A stretch of DNA of 64,000 bases from assembly GCF_030056795.1 (NCBI RefSeq), contig NZ_JASHKQ010000003.1, positions 1-64,000 on the forward strand. Reading direction: 5' to 3'. A program made the position numbers and the translations under genes. Source of the DNA: Rhodococcus sp. IEGM 1381. Its GTDB lineage: Bacteria > Actinomycetota > Actinomycetes > Mycobacteriales > Mycobacteriaceae. Shown in pieces: positions 27,428-36,192 of this stretch. A model generated the notes under the pieces. That model ran no database searches, was not told the DNA's origin, and was given only the letters and a program-made list of their open reading frames with translations. The stretch's first letter is position 1; each line of letters opens with the position of its first letter.

Positions 27428-28833
27428 GCCGAGTCACCGGGCACGCGGGCGGCAACAGTGTCGCGCCGCGTGTTTCGGCGTTGAACGAGGACTCCACCGA
27501 TCACCGTGACTGCCGCGAGTACCGCCGACAGCAGGATCGAAGACCGCTGTTCCGGCCGCACCACCATCATCACCAGAACGAAGACGATGAACCCGATGGC
27601 CAGATAGGTGAGCCACGGGTACAGCCACATTCGAACGGCAGGGCGTTCTCCGTCGCGATCGAGTTGCCGTCGCAGCACCAGTTGACTGCTGGCGATGGCG
27701 AGGTAGACGAACAGTGCGACGGCACCGGTGGTTGCCAGCAGGTAGGTGAAGAGCTTCTCGGGCAGGATGTAGTTGCCGACAACGGCGAGGAACCCCAGAA
27801 CCATCGACGCAATCACCGCGATCCACGGCACTCCGTTGGACGTGATCTTCTTGACCGCCCGAGGTGCATCCCCTCGATCACCGAGCGAATACAACATGCG
27901 CGACGCGGTGTAGAGCGCCGAATTCAGGCACGACGCGACGGCGGTCAGGATGACGATGTCCATGATGGTTTCTGCGTGGGGAATTCCCATCTTGGACAAT
28001 ACGTACTGGTACGAGCCCGTTGCTGGATCCAGTTCGTTCCAGGGCACCAACGCGACGATGATGAAGATCGACCCGAAGTAGAAGATCGAGATACGCCAGA
28101 TCACCGAGTTCGTCGCGCGAGTGATTCCCTTTGCCGGGTCCTTGGATTCGGCGGCGGCGATGGTGACGATCTCCGATCCCATGAACGAGAACATCGTTGT
28201 GAGCATGGCGGCTATCACCGCGCCGAAGCCGAGCGGCATGAAGCCGCCCGAGGCCCAGAGCTGTTCCACGCCACTGACTTCGGAGTTCGGTAGCCATCCC
28301 AGAATGGCTGCGATGCCGAGTCCGATGAAGGCGATGATGGCCACCACCTTCACCAGCGCGAACCAGAACTCGAATTCACCGTAGTTGCCGACGCTGATCA
28401 GATTGGTCGCAGTGAGGGCGACGACGATGATCAGTGCCCACATCCATTGCGCGCCGCCCAACCAGTTGGTGAGGATGGCGGCTGCGGCGGTCGCCTCGAC
28501 GGGGATCACCAGCACCCAGAACCACCAGTAGAGCCAGCCGACGGAGAAGCCGGCCCAATGTCCCAGTGCCCGGGTCGCATACGTGGAGAACGAACCGGTG
28601 TCGGGGTTGGCGGTGGCCATTTCCCCGAGCATGCGCATCACCAGGATCACCAGGAGTCCGGCGAAGAAGTAGGCCAACAGCACCGCAGGTCCTGCGGTTG
28701 CGATGGCGTTGGCGGAGCCGACGAACAATCCGGCACCGATCACTCCGGCTATCGAGATCATCGTCACGTGCCGCGGTTTGAGACTGGTGCCGAGTCCGTG
28801 CTCTTCGGTATCTGGCTTATCGGTAATTGCCAT
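27424..28833 (-). CDS. APC-family amino acid permease, GabP-like
   Basis: 469-residue, 12-helix amino acid-polyamine-organocation transporter; start ATG 28833 chosen over a longer reading. The N-terminal block LKPRHVTMISIAGVIGAGLF and the following VGSANAIATAGPAVLLAYF closely follow the GABA permease pattern, and NPDTGSFSTYATRALGHWAGF is also typical. Likely substrates are GABA, beta-alanine or other neutral amino acids; beta-alanine would fit the adjacent mmsA since its transamination gives malonate semialdehyde. No transaminase gene is adjacent. Confidence 0.87.
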   Translation of the reverse strand: MAITDKPDTEEHGLGTSLKPRHVTMISIAGVIGAGLFVGSANAIATAGPAVLLAYFFAGLLVILVMRMLGEMATANPDTGSFSTYATRALGHWAGFSVGWLYWWFWVLVIPVEATAAAAILTNWLGGAQWMWALIIVVALTATNLISVGNYGEFEFWFALVKVVAIIAFIGLGIAAILGWLPNSEVSGVEQLWASGGFMPLGFGAVIAAMLTTMFSFMGSEIVTIAAAESKDPAKGITRATNSVIWRISIFYFGSIFIIVALVPWNELDPATGSYQYVLSKMGIPHAETIMDIVILTAVASCLNSALYTASRMLYSLGDRGDAPRAVKKITSNGVPWIAVIASMVLGFLAVVGNYILPEKLFTYLLATTGAVALFVYLAIASSQLVLRRQLDRDGERPAVRMWLYPWLTYLAIGFIVFVLVMMVVRPEQRSSILLSAVLAAVTVIGGVLVQRRNTRRDTVAARVPGDSA

Positions 28834-28946
28834 CCCGATAGTCCAACACAAGGTCGGGCGCGCCGCAGCGAGTGACCGAATTGTCCAGACAAACCATGGT
28901 ACATACGGTGGGCTTACGTTCAGCCACCTCCGGGCATACTGACCCC

Positions 28947-29888
28947 ATGAATGTCGACGCTGAGCGCACCACGGACTCGATCACCATCGTCGGTGCCGGA
29001 ATTGCCGGCGCGGCATGCGCCCGTGTTCTTCACGACGCAGCCGTGCCGTTTCGCATCGTCGACAGAGGACGCGCCCCCGGCGGGCGAATGTCCTCCCCCG
29101 AGTTGCACGGACGACGCGTCGATCTGGGTGCCGGCTACTTCACCGTCCGAGATCAGGATTTCTCGACGGTGGTAGCCGACTGGGAGTCGAGGGGCTTGGC
29201 GCGCCAGTGGGCCAACACGTTCGGCATTCTCAAACCCGAGACTGCGCCGTGCACCACCACCGGCCCGGTTCGATGGGCCACCCCGAACGGGCTCCGATCT
29301 CTGGTACGAGACTTGTTGGGAGACTTCGATATCGAAGGATCCTCCGAGTTGACGGACCTACCTGACGGCCACGTCGTGGTGGCGATGCCCGATCCTCAAG
29401 CGACGCGACTGACCGCAGTCCCCGACGGCGTCGAGTACGAACCGGTCATCGCAGTCGCATGCGGATTCGACGGGTTGGATGTGCCGTTCCGCGACGCGGC
29501 CTTCGTCAACGATCATCCCGATATTGCCTTCATCGTCGACGACGGTGCCCGGCGCGGGGACGGTGCACCCGTGCTGGTGGTTCATACGACCTCGGAGCGT
29601 GCACAACAGCATCTCGCCGAGCCCGACGGAGTGATCACTCCGGTTCTCGACGCGCTGCGCGACCTGTCGGTCGTCTCCACGGCACCCAGCTGGACGCACG
29701 CCCATCGATGGACGTTCGCAAAGCCTGCGTCGCAGCACGATTCCACCTTTGCGCTCGAGCAGCGCGACGGACGACTCGTCGGGTTCGCCGGCGATCAATG
29801 GTGTGCATCGGGAGCGCCCAGAGTGGAAAGCGCATGGCGTTCGGGCACGGATGTCGGTACCGAGCTGGTTCGTCGTCTTCGGAGCTGA
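28947..29888 (+). CDS. FAD-dependent NAD(P)-type oxidoreductase, renalase-like
   Basis: 313 residues from ATG 28947. Dinucleotide-binding motif VGAGIAGAACARVLHDA near residue 15, an acidic FAD ribose contact in FRIVDRGRAPGGRM, and RVDLGAGYFTVRD typical of bacterial renalase-like proteins and short amine oxidases. Bacterial renalases oxidise non-standard isomers of dihydro-NAD(P); whether this one does is inference. No membrane segment or signal peptide. Confidence 0.8.
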   Translation: MNVDAERTTDSITIVGAGIAGAACARVLHDAAVPFRIVDRGRAPGGRMSSPELHGRRVDLGAGYFTVRDQDFSTVVADWESRGLARQWANTFGILKPETAPCTTTGPVRWATPNGLRSLVRDLLGDFDIEGSSELTDLPDGHVVVAMPDPQATRLTAVPDGVEYEPVIAVACGFDGLDVPFRDAAFVNDHPDIAFIVDDGARRGDGAPVLVVHTTSERAQQHLAEPDGVITPVLDALRDLSVVSTAPSWTHAHRWTFAKPASQHDSTFALEQRDGRLVGFAGDQWCASGAPRVESAWRSGTDVGTELVRRLRS

Positions 29889-29900
29889 CGCCGCACGTGC

Positions 29901-30572
29901 TCAGCTGACGAATCTCACGGTCTCGTCCAAAGGCGCTCGGCTGGTGCGAAATCCGTTGATCGAGTGGGTCTCGTCCGGGTAACCGAAGGAAATTCCCGCC
30001 ACCACGCGCCGGTCGTCCGGAATGTCGAACCACTCGTGCAGAAACGGTGAGTAAGCCGCCAATGCTGCCTGCGCGATCGCTCCGAGACCGAGGCTCTGCG
30101 CCGCGAGCAGAAAGGTCTGTAGATACAACCCGCAATCGACCGCCCCGTACACACCGAGATCGGCATCGGTGGTGATGATGGCCGCGTGCGGGGCGTCGAA
30201 CAATTCGTAATTGCGAATGAACTGACGCGTCGTCGCCTCGGTATCGGACTTGACCACACCGATGCTCTCGTACAAGGCTCCGCCGCATTCGCGTCGCCGA
30301 GCGCGGTGCAGGGCGTTGTAGTTGGCCGGGAACGGAAAGTCCGGTTGCGGGACCCCGGACGCCACGTGCTCCACCAAGGCCTCGGAGAACTTCCGGGTGG
30401 CATCGCCCTCGGTGATGATGACCTGCCACGACTGTGTATTCGACCAGGAGGGAGTACGCCGGGCGGCAGACAGCAGTTGCTCGAGCACATCGCGGGAAAC
30501 CTGTTTGGGCAGGAACTGCCGGCACGAGTACCGCTCGTCGAGTAGTTCTGTCAGCGCGTCGTACCGGGTCAC
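29901..30572 (-). CDS. Nitroreductase-family FMN protein
   Basis: 223 residues. N-terminal RYSCRQFLPKQVSRDVLEQL and RRTPSWSNTQSWQVIIT are the FMN-phosphate-contact region of the family; LGLGAIAQAALAAYSPFLHEW and VVAGISFGYPDETHSIN form the C-terminal part. Reduction of nitroaromatics, quinones or enones with NAD(P)H is the family role; the natural substrate is unknown. Convergent with the renalase-like gene, leaving 12 bases between the stops. Confidence 0.9.
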   Translation of the reverse strand: MTRYDALTELLDERYSCRQFLPKQVSRDVLEQLLSAARRTPSWSNTQSWQVIITEGDATRKFSEALVEHVASGVPQPDFPFPANYNALHRARRRECGGALYESIGVVKSDTEATTRQFIRNYELFDAPHAAIITTDADLGVYGAVDCGLYLQTFLLAAQSLGLGAIAQAALAAYSPFLHEWFDIPDDRRVVAGISFGYPDETHSINGFRTSRAPLDETVRFVS

Positions 30573-30670
30573 GTCGTCCGCCTCGTCTCATTGCTGTCGG
30601 GTGCGGATCGAACGTAGCACCACGGACACGCCCGACGGTCCAGTGCCGGACCGTCGGGCGCGAGGTGCTC

Positions 30671-31558
30671 CTACTGAAGGGGAAGCAGGATGTCCTTCAC
30701 CCGCGGGTCGGTCGCCAGAAATTCCTGCACCGCAGGGTCCTTGAACGCAGCGACGAGATTCTTGATGTTGTCCGTGTCCGCCCAACGACTACCGATCGTG
30801 AGCTGCCCGGCGAACTCGTCCGGTGCCGGCGGTGCAAAGATCTGCTTCTCGACGGGGATGCCGGCCGCGAGGTAGTACTCGGTATAGCCCACTGCTGCAT
30901 CGAGATCCGGCAATGCCCGTGACTGCGCAGCGAAGTCCAGCAGTGTGAACTTCAGGTTCTTCGGGTTTCCGACGATGTCCTTCTGGGTGGCCGTCGACTT
31001 GTCGACGGCGGGGTCGAGGGTGATCAGACCGGCTCGTTCGAGCACCCACAGACCCTGCGCTTCGTTGGCTGGATCGGAGTAGAGCGAGACCGTTGCGCCG
31101 TCCGGCAGTTGAGCTGGGTCCGAGTACTTGTCGGACCACAGTCCGAAGCCCCAACGGAACACCGGGGTTGCGGCTTCTTCCTGGAAGTCGGGGTTGGATT
31201 CGAGTACCTGGCCCAGCCACAGCTTGTGCTGGTACACCGTGGCGGCCACCTTGCCCTCACTCACCGCGCGGTTGATGGTGTTGCTGTCTGCGAGTCCGCG
31301 GAATGCAACCGTGATGCCGTACTTGGGAGCTACCTGATCGGCGACGAATTCGACGAGGGCCTGCTCGGACGCATTGCCTTCAGCAGTGGCGACGACAAGC
31401 GTTGCGCCCTCGGTCTCGTTGGCCGATGCCGTGTCGCCGAAGAACGCGACGCGGACAACCACGGCGAGGGCAATCAGTAGCACGACGGCCGCGATGATCC
31501 AGGGCGCTTTTCGACGGTTCTTCAGCTCGAAGCCGTGCGCTTCGGTGGACGTTGTCAT
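30671..31558 (-). CDS. metQ: MetQ-like ABC transporter substrate-binding protein
   Basis: 295 residues. An N-terminal membrane segment (APWIIAAVVLLIALAVVVRVAFF) is followed by the NlpA/MetQ domain with GATLVVATAEGNASEQALVEF, FRGLADSNTINRAVSEG, YQHKLWLGQVLESNP and SLYSDPANEAQGLWVLERAG. It lacks a lipobox cysteine, so it is probably held by an uncleaved anchor, unusual for MetQ proteins, which are normally lipoproteins. Downstream of metN and metI; imports methionine or a related sulfur compound. Confidence 0.87.
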   Translation of the reverse strand: MTTSTEAHGFELKNRRKAPWIIAAVVLLIALAVVVRVAFFGDTASANETEGATLVVATAEGNASEQALVEFVADQVAPKYGITVAFRGLADSNTINRAVSEGKVAATVYQHKLWLGQVLESNPDFQEEAATPVFRWGFGLWSDKYSDPAQLPDGATVSLYSDPANEAQGLWVLERAGLITLDPAVDKSTATQKDIVGNPKNLKFTLLDFAAQSRALPDLDAAVGYTEYYLAAGIPVEKQIFAPPAPDEFAGQLTIGSRWADTDNIKNLVAAFKDPAVQEFLATDPRVKDILLPLQ

Positions 31559-31584
31559 GATGGATTGGACCTTTCGAATGCGGT

Positions 31585-32289
31585 TCAGGCAGTGCGCAAG
31601 GCGCGCTGATGAGGTGTGGTGTAGCGAACGAGTGCATCGCCGACGAGCTGGACGGCGGCGACGGTGAGAATCAGGATGACGATCGTGGCGATCATGACGG
31701 TGTGATCGAATCGCTGGTATCCGTATGTGACTGCAACATAACCGATTCCGCCTGAGCCGATGGTGCCCGCTATGGCCGAGTATTCGATCATGGCAATGAC
31801 GTTGATGGTCAGTCCACCGATGATCGACGGCACCGCCTCGGACAACTGCGTGGTGGTGACCTGCAGTGTGGAACCGCCCGACGCCCGGGCAACGTCGACC
31901 ACCGACGTCGGAACCGAGCGCAGAGAGTTCTCGACGATGCGGGTGAAGAATGCGATGCCCGCCAGCGACATCGGCACCACAGCGGCTGCGATACCGATGT
32001 TGGTTCCGGTGATCCATCGCGTGACCGGAACCAGTGCAGCCATCAAGATCAGAAACGGCAACGACCGCCCGATACTGACGATCCAGCTGATCGGCGCATG
32101 GAGCACCGGGTTCTCGAACAACCCGCCGGGTCCGAGGTTGAATAACACCGCACCGAGTGGCACACCGACGAGAACCACGATGAACATCACGATCCCGACC
32201 ATCGTGAGGGTGTCGCCGAGCGCAGGCAGGAGCAGAGCAGGCAATTCGTCAACGGGAACTTTGTTTCCTGCGGCCACAATTGCGATCAC
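31585..32289 (-). CDS. metI: MetI-like ABC transporter permease
   Basis: 234 residues with about five membrane helices, GTG start at 32289 overlapping the metN stop (GTGA). Binding-protein-dependent permease signature: GIAFFTRIVENSLRSVPTSVVDVARASGGS, matching the EAA loop that contacts the ATPase. C-terminal AMIEYSAIAGTIGSGGIGYVAVTYGYQRFD is the MetI signature. Part of the metN-metI-metQ operon. Confidence 0.9.
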   Translation of the reverse strand: MIAIVAAGNKVPVDELPALLLPALGDTLTMVGIVMFIVVLVGVPLGAVLFNLGPGGLFENPVLHAPISWIVSIGRSLPFLILMAALVPVTRWITGTNIGIAAAVVPMSLAGIAFFTRIVENSLRSVPTSVVDVARASGGSTLQVTTTQLSEAVPSIIGGLTINVIAMIEYSAIAGTIGSGGIGYVAVTYGYQRFDHTVMIATIVILILTVAAVQLVGDALVRYTTPHQRALRTA

Positions 32290-33293
32290 GACGCTGCCTC
32301 GAGGATCGGCTGCTCGGTGAGTGCAGAACCCGACAACCCCAGCGCTTCCAGTCCACCGGGGACGCGTCCACTCAGGTGGGCACCGATGCCGAGCGAGGCG
32401 CTGCCGACAGCCACTCCGGCCACTACCTGCACGGAGGCTCCCAACAGCGCGACCGGTGCGCCCAGATCCTGGCCCAGCCGCCCGATCCAGTCCTGCGGAA
32501 CATCGGGCGAATCGTAGGTCACGTTCCATTGCACGTCGCCGTCCGCAGCCTGTGCGTCGTCACGCCTGGGGCGCAGCTCGTTGCCGAGCGCCGACGTGTG
32601 GTCGGTCAGCAGATCGATCAGCTTCCCGGATTCGACGATGCGGCCGTGATCGAGCCTGGCCACCGAATCAGCTGCTCGCAGAACGGTATCCATCTCGTGG
32701 GTGATGAACACGATGGCGAGGTCGAGGTCGCGACGCAGTTCGCGCAGCAATTCGACCACCGATTCGGTGGTCTGCGGATCCAAGCCGGAGGTGGCCTCGT
32801 CAGACAGCAACACCGACGGCCGAAGCGCCAACGCTCGCGCAATTCCCACTCGCTGGCGTTGTCCGCCCGAGAGTTGAAACGGATAGCGAGCGGCTTTGTC
32901 GGAAAGACCTACTCGGTCGAGAAGCTCTCCTACCCTCCTGGCCGTCTCTGCCTTCGTGGCCCCCAGGAAGTCGAGTGGCAATGCGACGTTCTCCGCCACG
33001 GTTCGACGCGAGAGCAGGCTCGACGACTGAAACACCGTACCGATTCGGCGCCGCGCGACTCGAAGTTGCTTGGCATTCAACTGCGCCAGGTCGTCTCCGT
33101 TGACGATCACCGAGCCCGAGGTGGGCCGAGTCAACAGGTTGATGCATTGAGCCAGTGTGCTTTTGCCGGCACCACTGGGGCCGACGACGGCCAGGATCTC
33201 CCCGGACTGCACCGTGAAATCCAGCCGGTCGAGGACGACGGTCGCGTTCTCCCCCGTCCCGTACGTCTTGGTCAATTGCGCTATTTCGATCAT
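32286..33293 (-). CDS. metN: MetN-like ABC transporter ATP-binding protein
   Basis: 335 residues. Walker A VGPSGAGKSTLAQCINLL near residue 40, Q-loop FQSSSLLSRRTVAEN, signature LSGGQRQRVGIARAL and Walker B VLLSDEATSGLDPQTTES with switch histidine THEMDTVL. The C-terminal part from about residue 255 is a NIL-type domain, where methionine binds to inhibit transport in well-studied homologues. First gene of the operon; divergent from the flavin monooxygenase gene. Confidence 0.92.
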   Translation of the reverse strand: MIEIAQLTKTYGTGENATVVLDRLDFTVQSGEILAVVGPSGAGKSTLAQCINLLTRPTSGSVIVNGDDLAQLNAKQLRVARRRIGTVFQSSSLLSRRTVAENVALPLDFLGATKAETARRVGELLDRVGLSDKAARYPFQLSGGQRQRVGIARALALRPSVLLSDEATSGLDPQTTESVVELLRELRRDLDLAIVFITHEMDTVLRAADSVARLDHGRIVESGKLIDLLTDHTSALGNELRPRRDDAQAADGDVQWNVTYDSPDVPQDWIGRLGQDLGAPVALLGASVQVVAGVAVGSASLGIGAHLSGRVPGGLEALGLSGSALTEQPILEAAS

Positions 33294-33463
33294 GCTCCGA
33301 CGCTCTTTTCAGTGATGTGACTGCGCAACACTGAGGTATCGAAGTGCTGCTGACCAGCTATCGACTCATCACGATCCGAACTGTTCCCACCGCCCTGAGT
33401 CGTCGGTAGCGTCGCACCGCTGTCGATATCGAAGACAGGTCGTCCCGCCGAAGGAGTTCCCCC
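33294..33463. other. Divergent region between metN and monooxygenase genes
   Basis: 170 bases holding both promoters. A good ribosome-binding site (AAGGAG, about 33451-33456) precedes the monooxygenase GTG. I looked for a SAM-I or SAM-II riboswitch on the metN side and found no recognisable core, so control is probably by a protein. Confidence 0.5.
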
Positions 33464-34855
33464 GTGTCACGCGAGATTCGCTTCAATGCCTTCGACATGA
33501 ATTGCGTCGCGCATCAATCCCCCGGTCTGTGGCGTCATCCGCTCGATCAGTCGTGGCGATACAAGGAACTCGGCTACTGGACCGATCTGGCGAAACTGTT
33601 GGAACGAGGCCTGTTCGACGGTTTGTTCATCGCCGACGTCCTCGGCACGTACGACGTGTACGGCGGCAACCACGATGCCGCCATCCGGCACGGTGCGCAG
33701 ATTCCGGTGTCGGACCCGCTGTTGCTCGTCAGCGCGCAGGCCGCCGTCACCGAGCATCTGGGCTTCGGCATCACTGCAGGTACCGGTTTCGAGCATCCGT
33801 ATCCGTTCGCACGTCGGCTCTCCACGCTCGACCATCTGACCAACGGCCGCATCGGGTGGAATGTCGTCACCGGTTATCTGCCGTCAGCGGCGCAGAACAT
33901 GGGACACGACGATCAGCTGAAGCACGACGATCGCTACGACCACGCCGACGAGTACCTCGAGGTCCTCTACAAGCTGTGGGAGGCGTCGTGGGACGAGGAC
34001 GCGGTGGTCCGCGATCGCGAGACCGGTGTGTTCACCGATCCCACCAAGGTGCATCGAATCGGCCACCGAGGCAAGCATTTCACGGTGCCCGGTATACATC
34101 TGGCAGAGCCGTCGCCGCAGCGAACACCGGTGATCTATCAGGCCGGGGCATCACCGCGCGGGGTACGGTTCGCGGCGCAGAATGCAGAGGCGATCTTCGT
34201 CGGTGCGCCCACGAAGGAGATTCTGGCGCAGACGGTTTCGAATATTCGTCGAGCATTGCGCGACGCCGGTCGTGATCCGTATTCCGCGCGGATCTATCAG
34301 CTGCTCACCATCGTCACCGACGAGACATCCGAGCTCGCTCACGCCAAGCACGACGAGTATCGGTCGTATGCCAGTGCCGAGGGCGCGTTGGTGTTCATGT
34401 CGGGCTGGATGGGCGTCGACCTGTCGAGGTACGCACTCGACGAGCCGCTGGGAAATGTCGAGAGCAACGCGATTCAGTCGTTTGTTGCGTCTTTCCAGTC
34501 GATCGGGGCCGACGGCACGGAATGGACGGTGCGCGATATCGCCGAGTGGGGCGGCATCGGTGGTGCCGGTCCGCGCATCGTCGGCTCCCCCGGTGAGGTG
34601 GCAGATCAACTGCAGGAGTGGGTGGACGAGACCGACGTGGACGGCTTCAATCTTGCCTACGCCATCACACCGGGAACCTTCGAGGACGTCGTTCGGTTCG
34701 TTGTTCCAGAATTGCAGCGGCGGGGTGTCTATCGCACCGAGTACACACCGGGCACATTGCGTCACAAGCTCTTCGGTAAGGGTGATCGACTGCCCGAGGA
34801 ACACCGGGCACAGCAGATCGTGCGAGAGGTTCGGGCGAGCCGAGAATCGCTGTGA
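33464..34855 (+). CDS. FMN-dependent monooxygenase, NtaA/SnaA/DszA family
   Basis: 463 residues from GTG 33464. Group C flavin monooxygenase of the bacterial luciferase superfamily: N-terminal IRFNAFDMNCVAHQSPGLWRH, ERGLFDGLFIADVLGTYDVYGG, PYPFARRLSTLDHLTNGRIGWNVVTGYLPSAA, and AGASPRGVRFAAQNAEAIF. Such enzymes use reduced FMN from a separate reductase and cleave C-S or C-N bonds (nitrilotriacetate, pristinamycin, dibenzothiophene sulfone, dimethyl sulfide). A sulfur substrate imported by the divergent MetNIQ system is likely but unproven. No flavin reductase gene lies next to it. Confidence 0.88.
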   Translation: MSREIRFNAFDMNCVAHQSPGLWRHPLDQSWRYKELGYWTDLAKLLERGLFDGLFIADVLGTYDVYGGNHDAAIRHGAQIPVSDPLLLVSAQAAVTEHLGFGITAGTGFEHPYPFARRLSTLDHLTNGRIGWNVVTGYLPSAAQNMGHDDQLKHDDRYDHADEYLEVLYKLWEASWDEDAVVRDRETGVFTDPTKVHRIGHRGKHFTVPGIHLAEPSPQRTPVIYQAGASPRGVRFAAQNAEAIFVGAPTKEILAQTVSNIRRALRDAGRDPYSARIYQLLTIVTDETSELAHAKHDEYRSYASAEGALVFMSGWMGVDLSRYALDEPLGNVESNAIQSFVASFQSIGADGTEWTVRDIAEWGGIGGAGPRIVGSPGEVADQLQEWVDETDVDGFNLAYAITPGTFEDVVRFVVPELQRRGVYRTEYTPGTLRHKLFGKGDRLPEEHRAQQIVREVRASRESL

Positions 34856-34856
34856 A

Positions 34857-34931
34857 TGGTGGGCGCAGAGGGGTTCGAACCCCCGACCGCTGGTGTGTAA
34901 AACCAGAGCTCTACCGCTGAGCTATACGCCC
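34857..34931 (-). tRNA. tRNA-Val (anticodon TAC)
   Basis: On the minus strand: acceptor GGGCGTA pairs with TGCGCCC, D-arm AGCTCAGCGGTAGAGCT, anticodon stem CTGGT/ACCAG around loop TTTACAC (anticodon TAC, reading GUA), T-arm CGGGGGTTCGAACCCC, and an encoded ACCA end (34860-34857). It directly follows the monooxygenase gene on the opposite strand. Confidence 0.95.
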
Positions 34932-35018
34932 GAGTACCGGTGGCCTGGGGATAACCCCGGGCCACCGGAACGCTTGGAGAAATTTATCGTGTCTGATCTC
35001 TAACTACAATTCCGCAGG

Positions 35019-35480
35019 TCAGCTCACCTGTGCGAGAGCCTCGGACCACGATGAACTGTCTCGAGCTTCCCCGGGACCGTTCATTTCGGCGAATCTGATG
35101 ATTCCGGACTTGTCGACGACGAACGTTCCGCGATTGGCGAATCCGGCGCTGTCGTTGAACACGCCGTACGCCTGAGCCACTTCACCGTGTGGCCAGAAGT
35201 CGGACAGCAGCGGAAAGGTGTAACCCTGTTCTGCGGCCCAGATCTTGTGGGTCGGAGGCGGACCCACCGAGATCGCCAGGATCGCGGTGTCGTCGTTCTC
35301 GAACGTCGGTAGCTCGTCGCGCACTTTGCACAGCTCGCCCTGGCACGTGCCGGTGAAAGCCAGTGGATAGAACACGAGCAGAACGTTTTTCACGTTCCTG
35401 TACGACGACAACGTGACCAGTTGATTGTTCTGGTCCTTGAGTGTGAAGTCGGGCGCAACAGCGCCAACCTCGATCGGCAT
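35019..35480 (-). CDS. ahpE: AhpE-type peroxiredoxin
   Basis: 153 residues. Thiol peroxidase with the peroxidatic cysteine in FYPLAFTGTCQGELCKVRDEL; the PxxxT/S-x2-C core and the second nearby cysteine are visible. GPPPTHKIWAAEQGYTFPLLSDFWPHG and GTFVVDKSGIIRF are also AhpE-like. It reduces peroxides and peroxynitrite using mycothiol or mycoredoxin in relatives. The gene between DUF3052 and the upstream block is where Rv2238c (AhpE) sits in M. tuberculosis. Confidence 0.92.
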   Translation of the reverse strand: MPIEVGAVAPDFTLKDQNNQLVTLSSYRNVKNVLLVFYPLAFTGTCQGELCKVRDELPTFENDDTAILAISVGPPPTHKIWAAEQGYTFPLLSDFWPHGEVAQAYGVFNDSAGFANRGTFVVDKSGIIRFAEMNGPGEARDSSSWSEALAQVS

Positions 35481-35511
35481 CTAGAACCGTCTTCCTGTGT
35501 CGAGCATCGGC

Positions 35512-35934
35512 CTACCGCTTGGTGGCGGGAGTCTTGGGTTGAACCAATCGACTTCCGATCCAGTCGCCGAGATTTGCCGCAGAGGTCTGCGTCAATCCTG
35601 CGGTCGGGGCGGATTCGGCAATCTCGCTGGGTTCGACGTGCCCGGACATGCCGGTCTTGGGGCTGAGGACCCACACGATGCCATCGTCCGAAAGAGGACC
35701 GATTGCATCCATGAGTGCATCGACCAGGTCACCGTCTCCGTCGCGCCACCACAGCAGCACAACATCGATCACCTCGTCGGAATCCTCGTCGAGGGTCTCC
35801 CCACCGATCGCATCTTCTACGTCGGCGCGCAGATCATCGTCGGTGTCCTCGTCCCAGCCCAGCTCCTGTACGACCATGTCGCGAGTTATGCCAAGTTTCT
35901 GAGCGTAGTTCTGAGCGTCCGCCGCGGCGACCAC
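35512..35934 (-). CDS. DUF3052 family protein (Rv2239c-like)
   Basis: 140 residues. Opens with MVAAADAQNYAQKLGITRDMVVQELGWDEDTDDDLRADVEDAIG and has the VIDVVLLWWRDGDGDLVDALMDA, WVLSPKTGMSGHVEPSEIAES blocks that define DUF3052, an actinobacterial family with no experimentally settled role to my knowledge. Acidic and soluble. Upstream of ahpE with 31 bases between, so probably co-transcribed; divergent from aceE. Confidence 0.85.
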   Translation of the reverse strand: MVAAADAQNYAQKLGITRDMVVQELGWDEDTDDDLRADVEDAIGGETLDEDSDEVIDVVLLWWRDGDGDLVDALMDAIGPLSDDGIVWVLSPKTGMSGHVEPSEIAESAPTAGLTQTSAANLGDWIGSRLVQPKTPATKR

Positions 35935-36192
35935 GGTGGTGACCTCCTTGAATTGTGGGTGCAGTAGTCAAAGCGAACAGTGTTGAAGCCGTTCGCGCAA
36001 GCTGACCGCGCCGAAATTGAGTACATAAATTTCTACTGGTGGGTATTGGACCTCTGTACTACCAGAACCAACAAGATGTAGCAGGATTGGGGAGGAATCA
36101 CGAGAACGAGGAAAGTAGACCGCCGTCACAGGGGCGGGTCTACCGGGACCGGGCGCCACACCGAGCGTCCGCCACATTGAGGAGTGCACACG

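Noticed and set aside
33294..33463. SAM riboswitch upstream of metN
   Set aside because: No recognisable SAM-I or SAM-II core or terminator switch was found.
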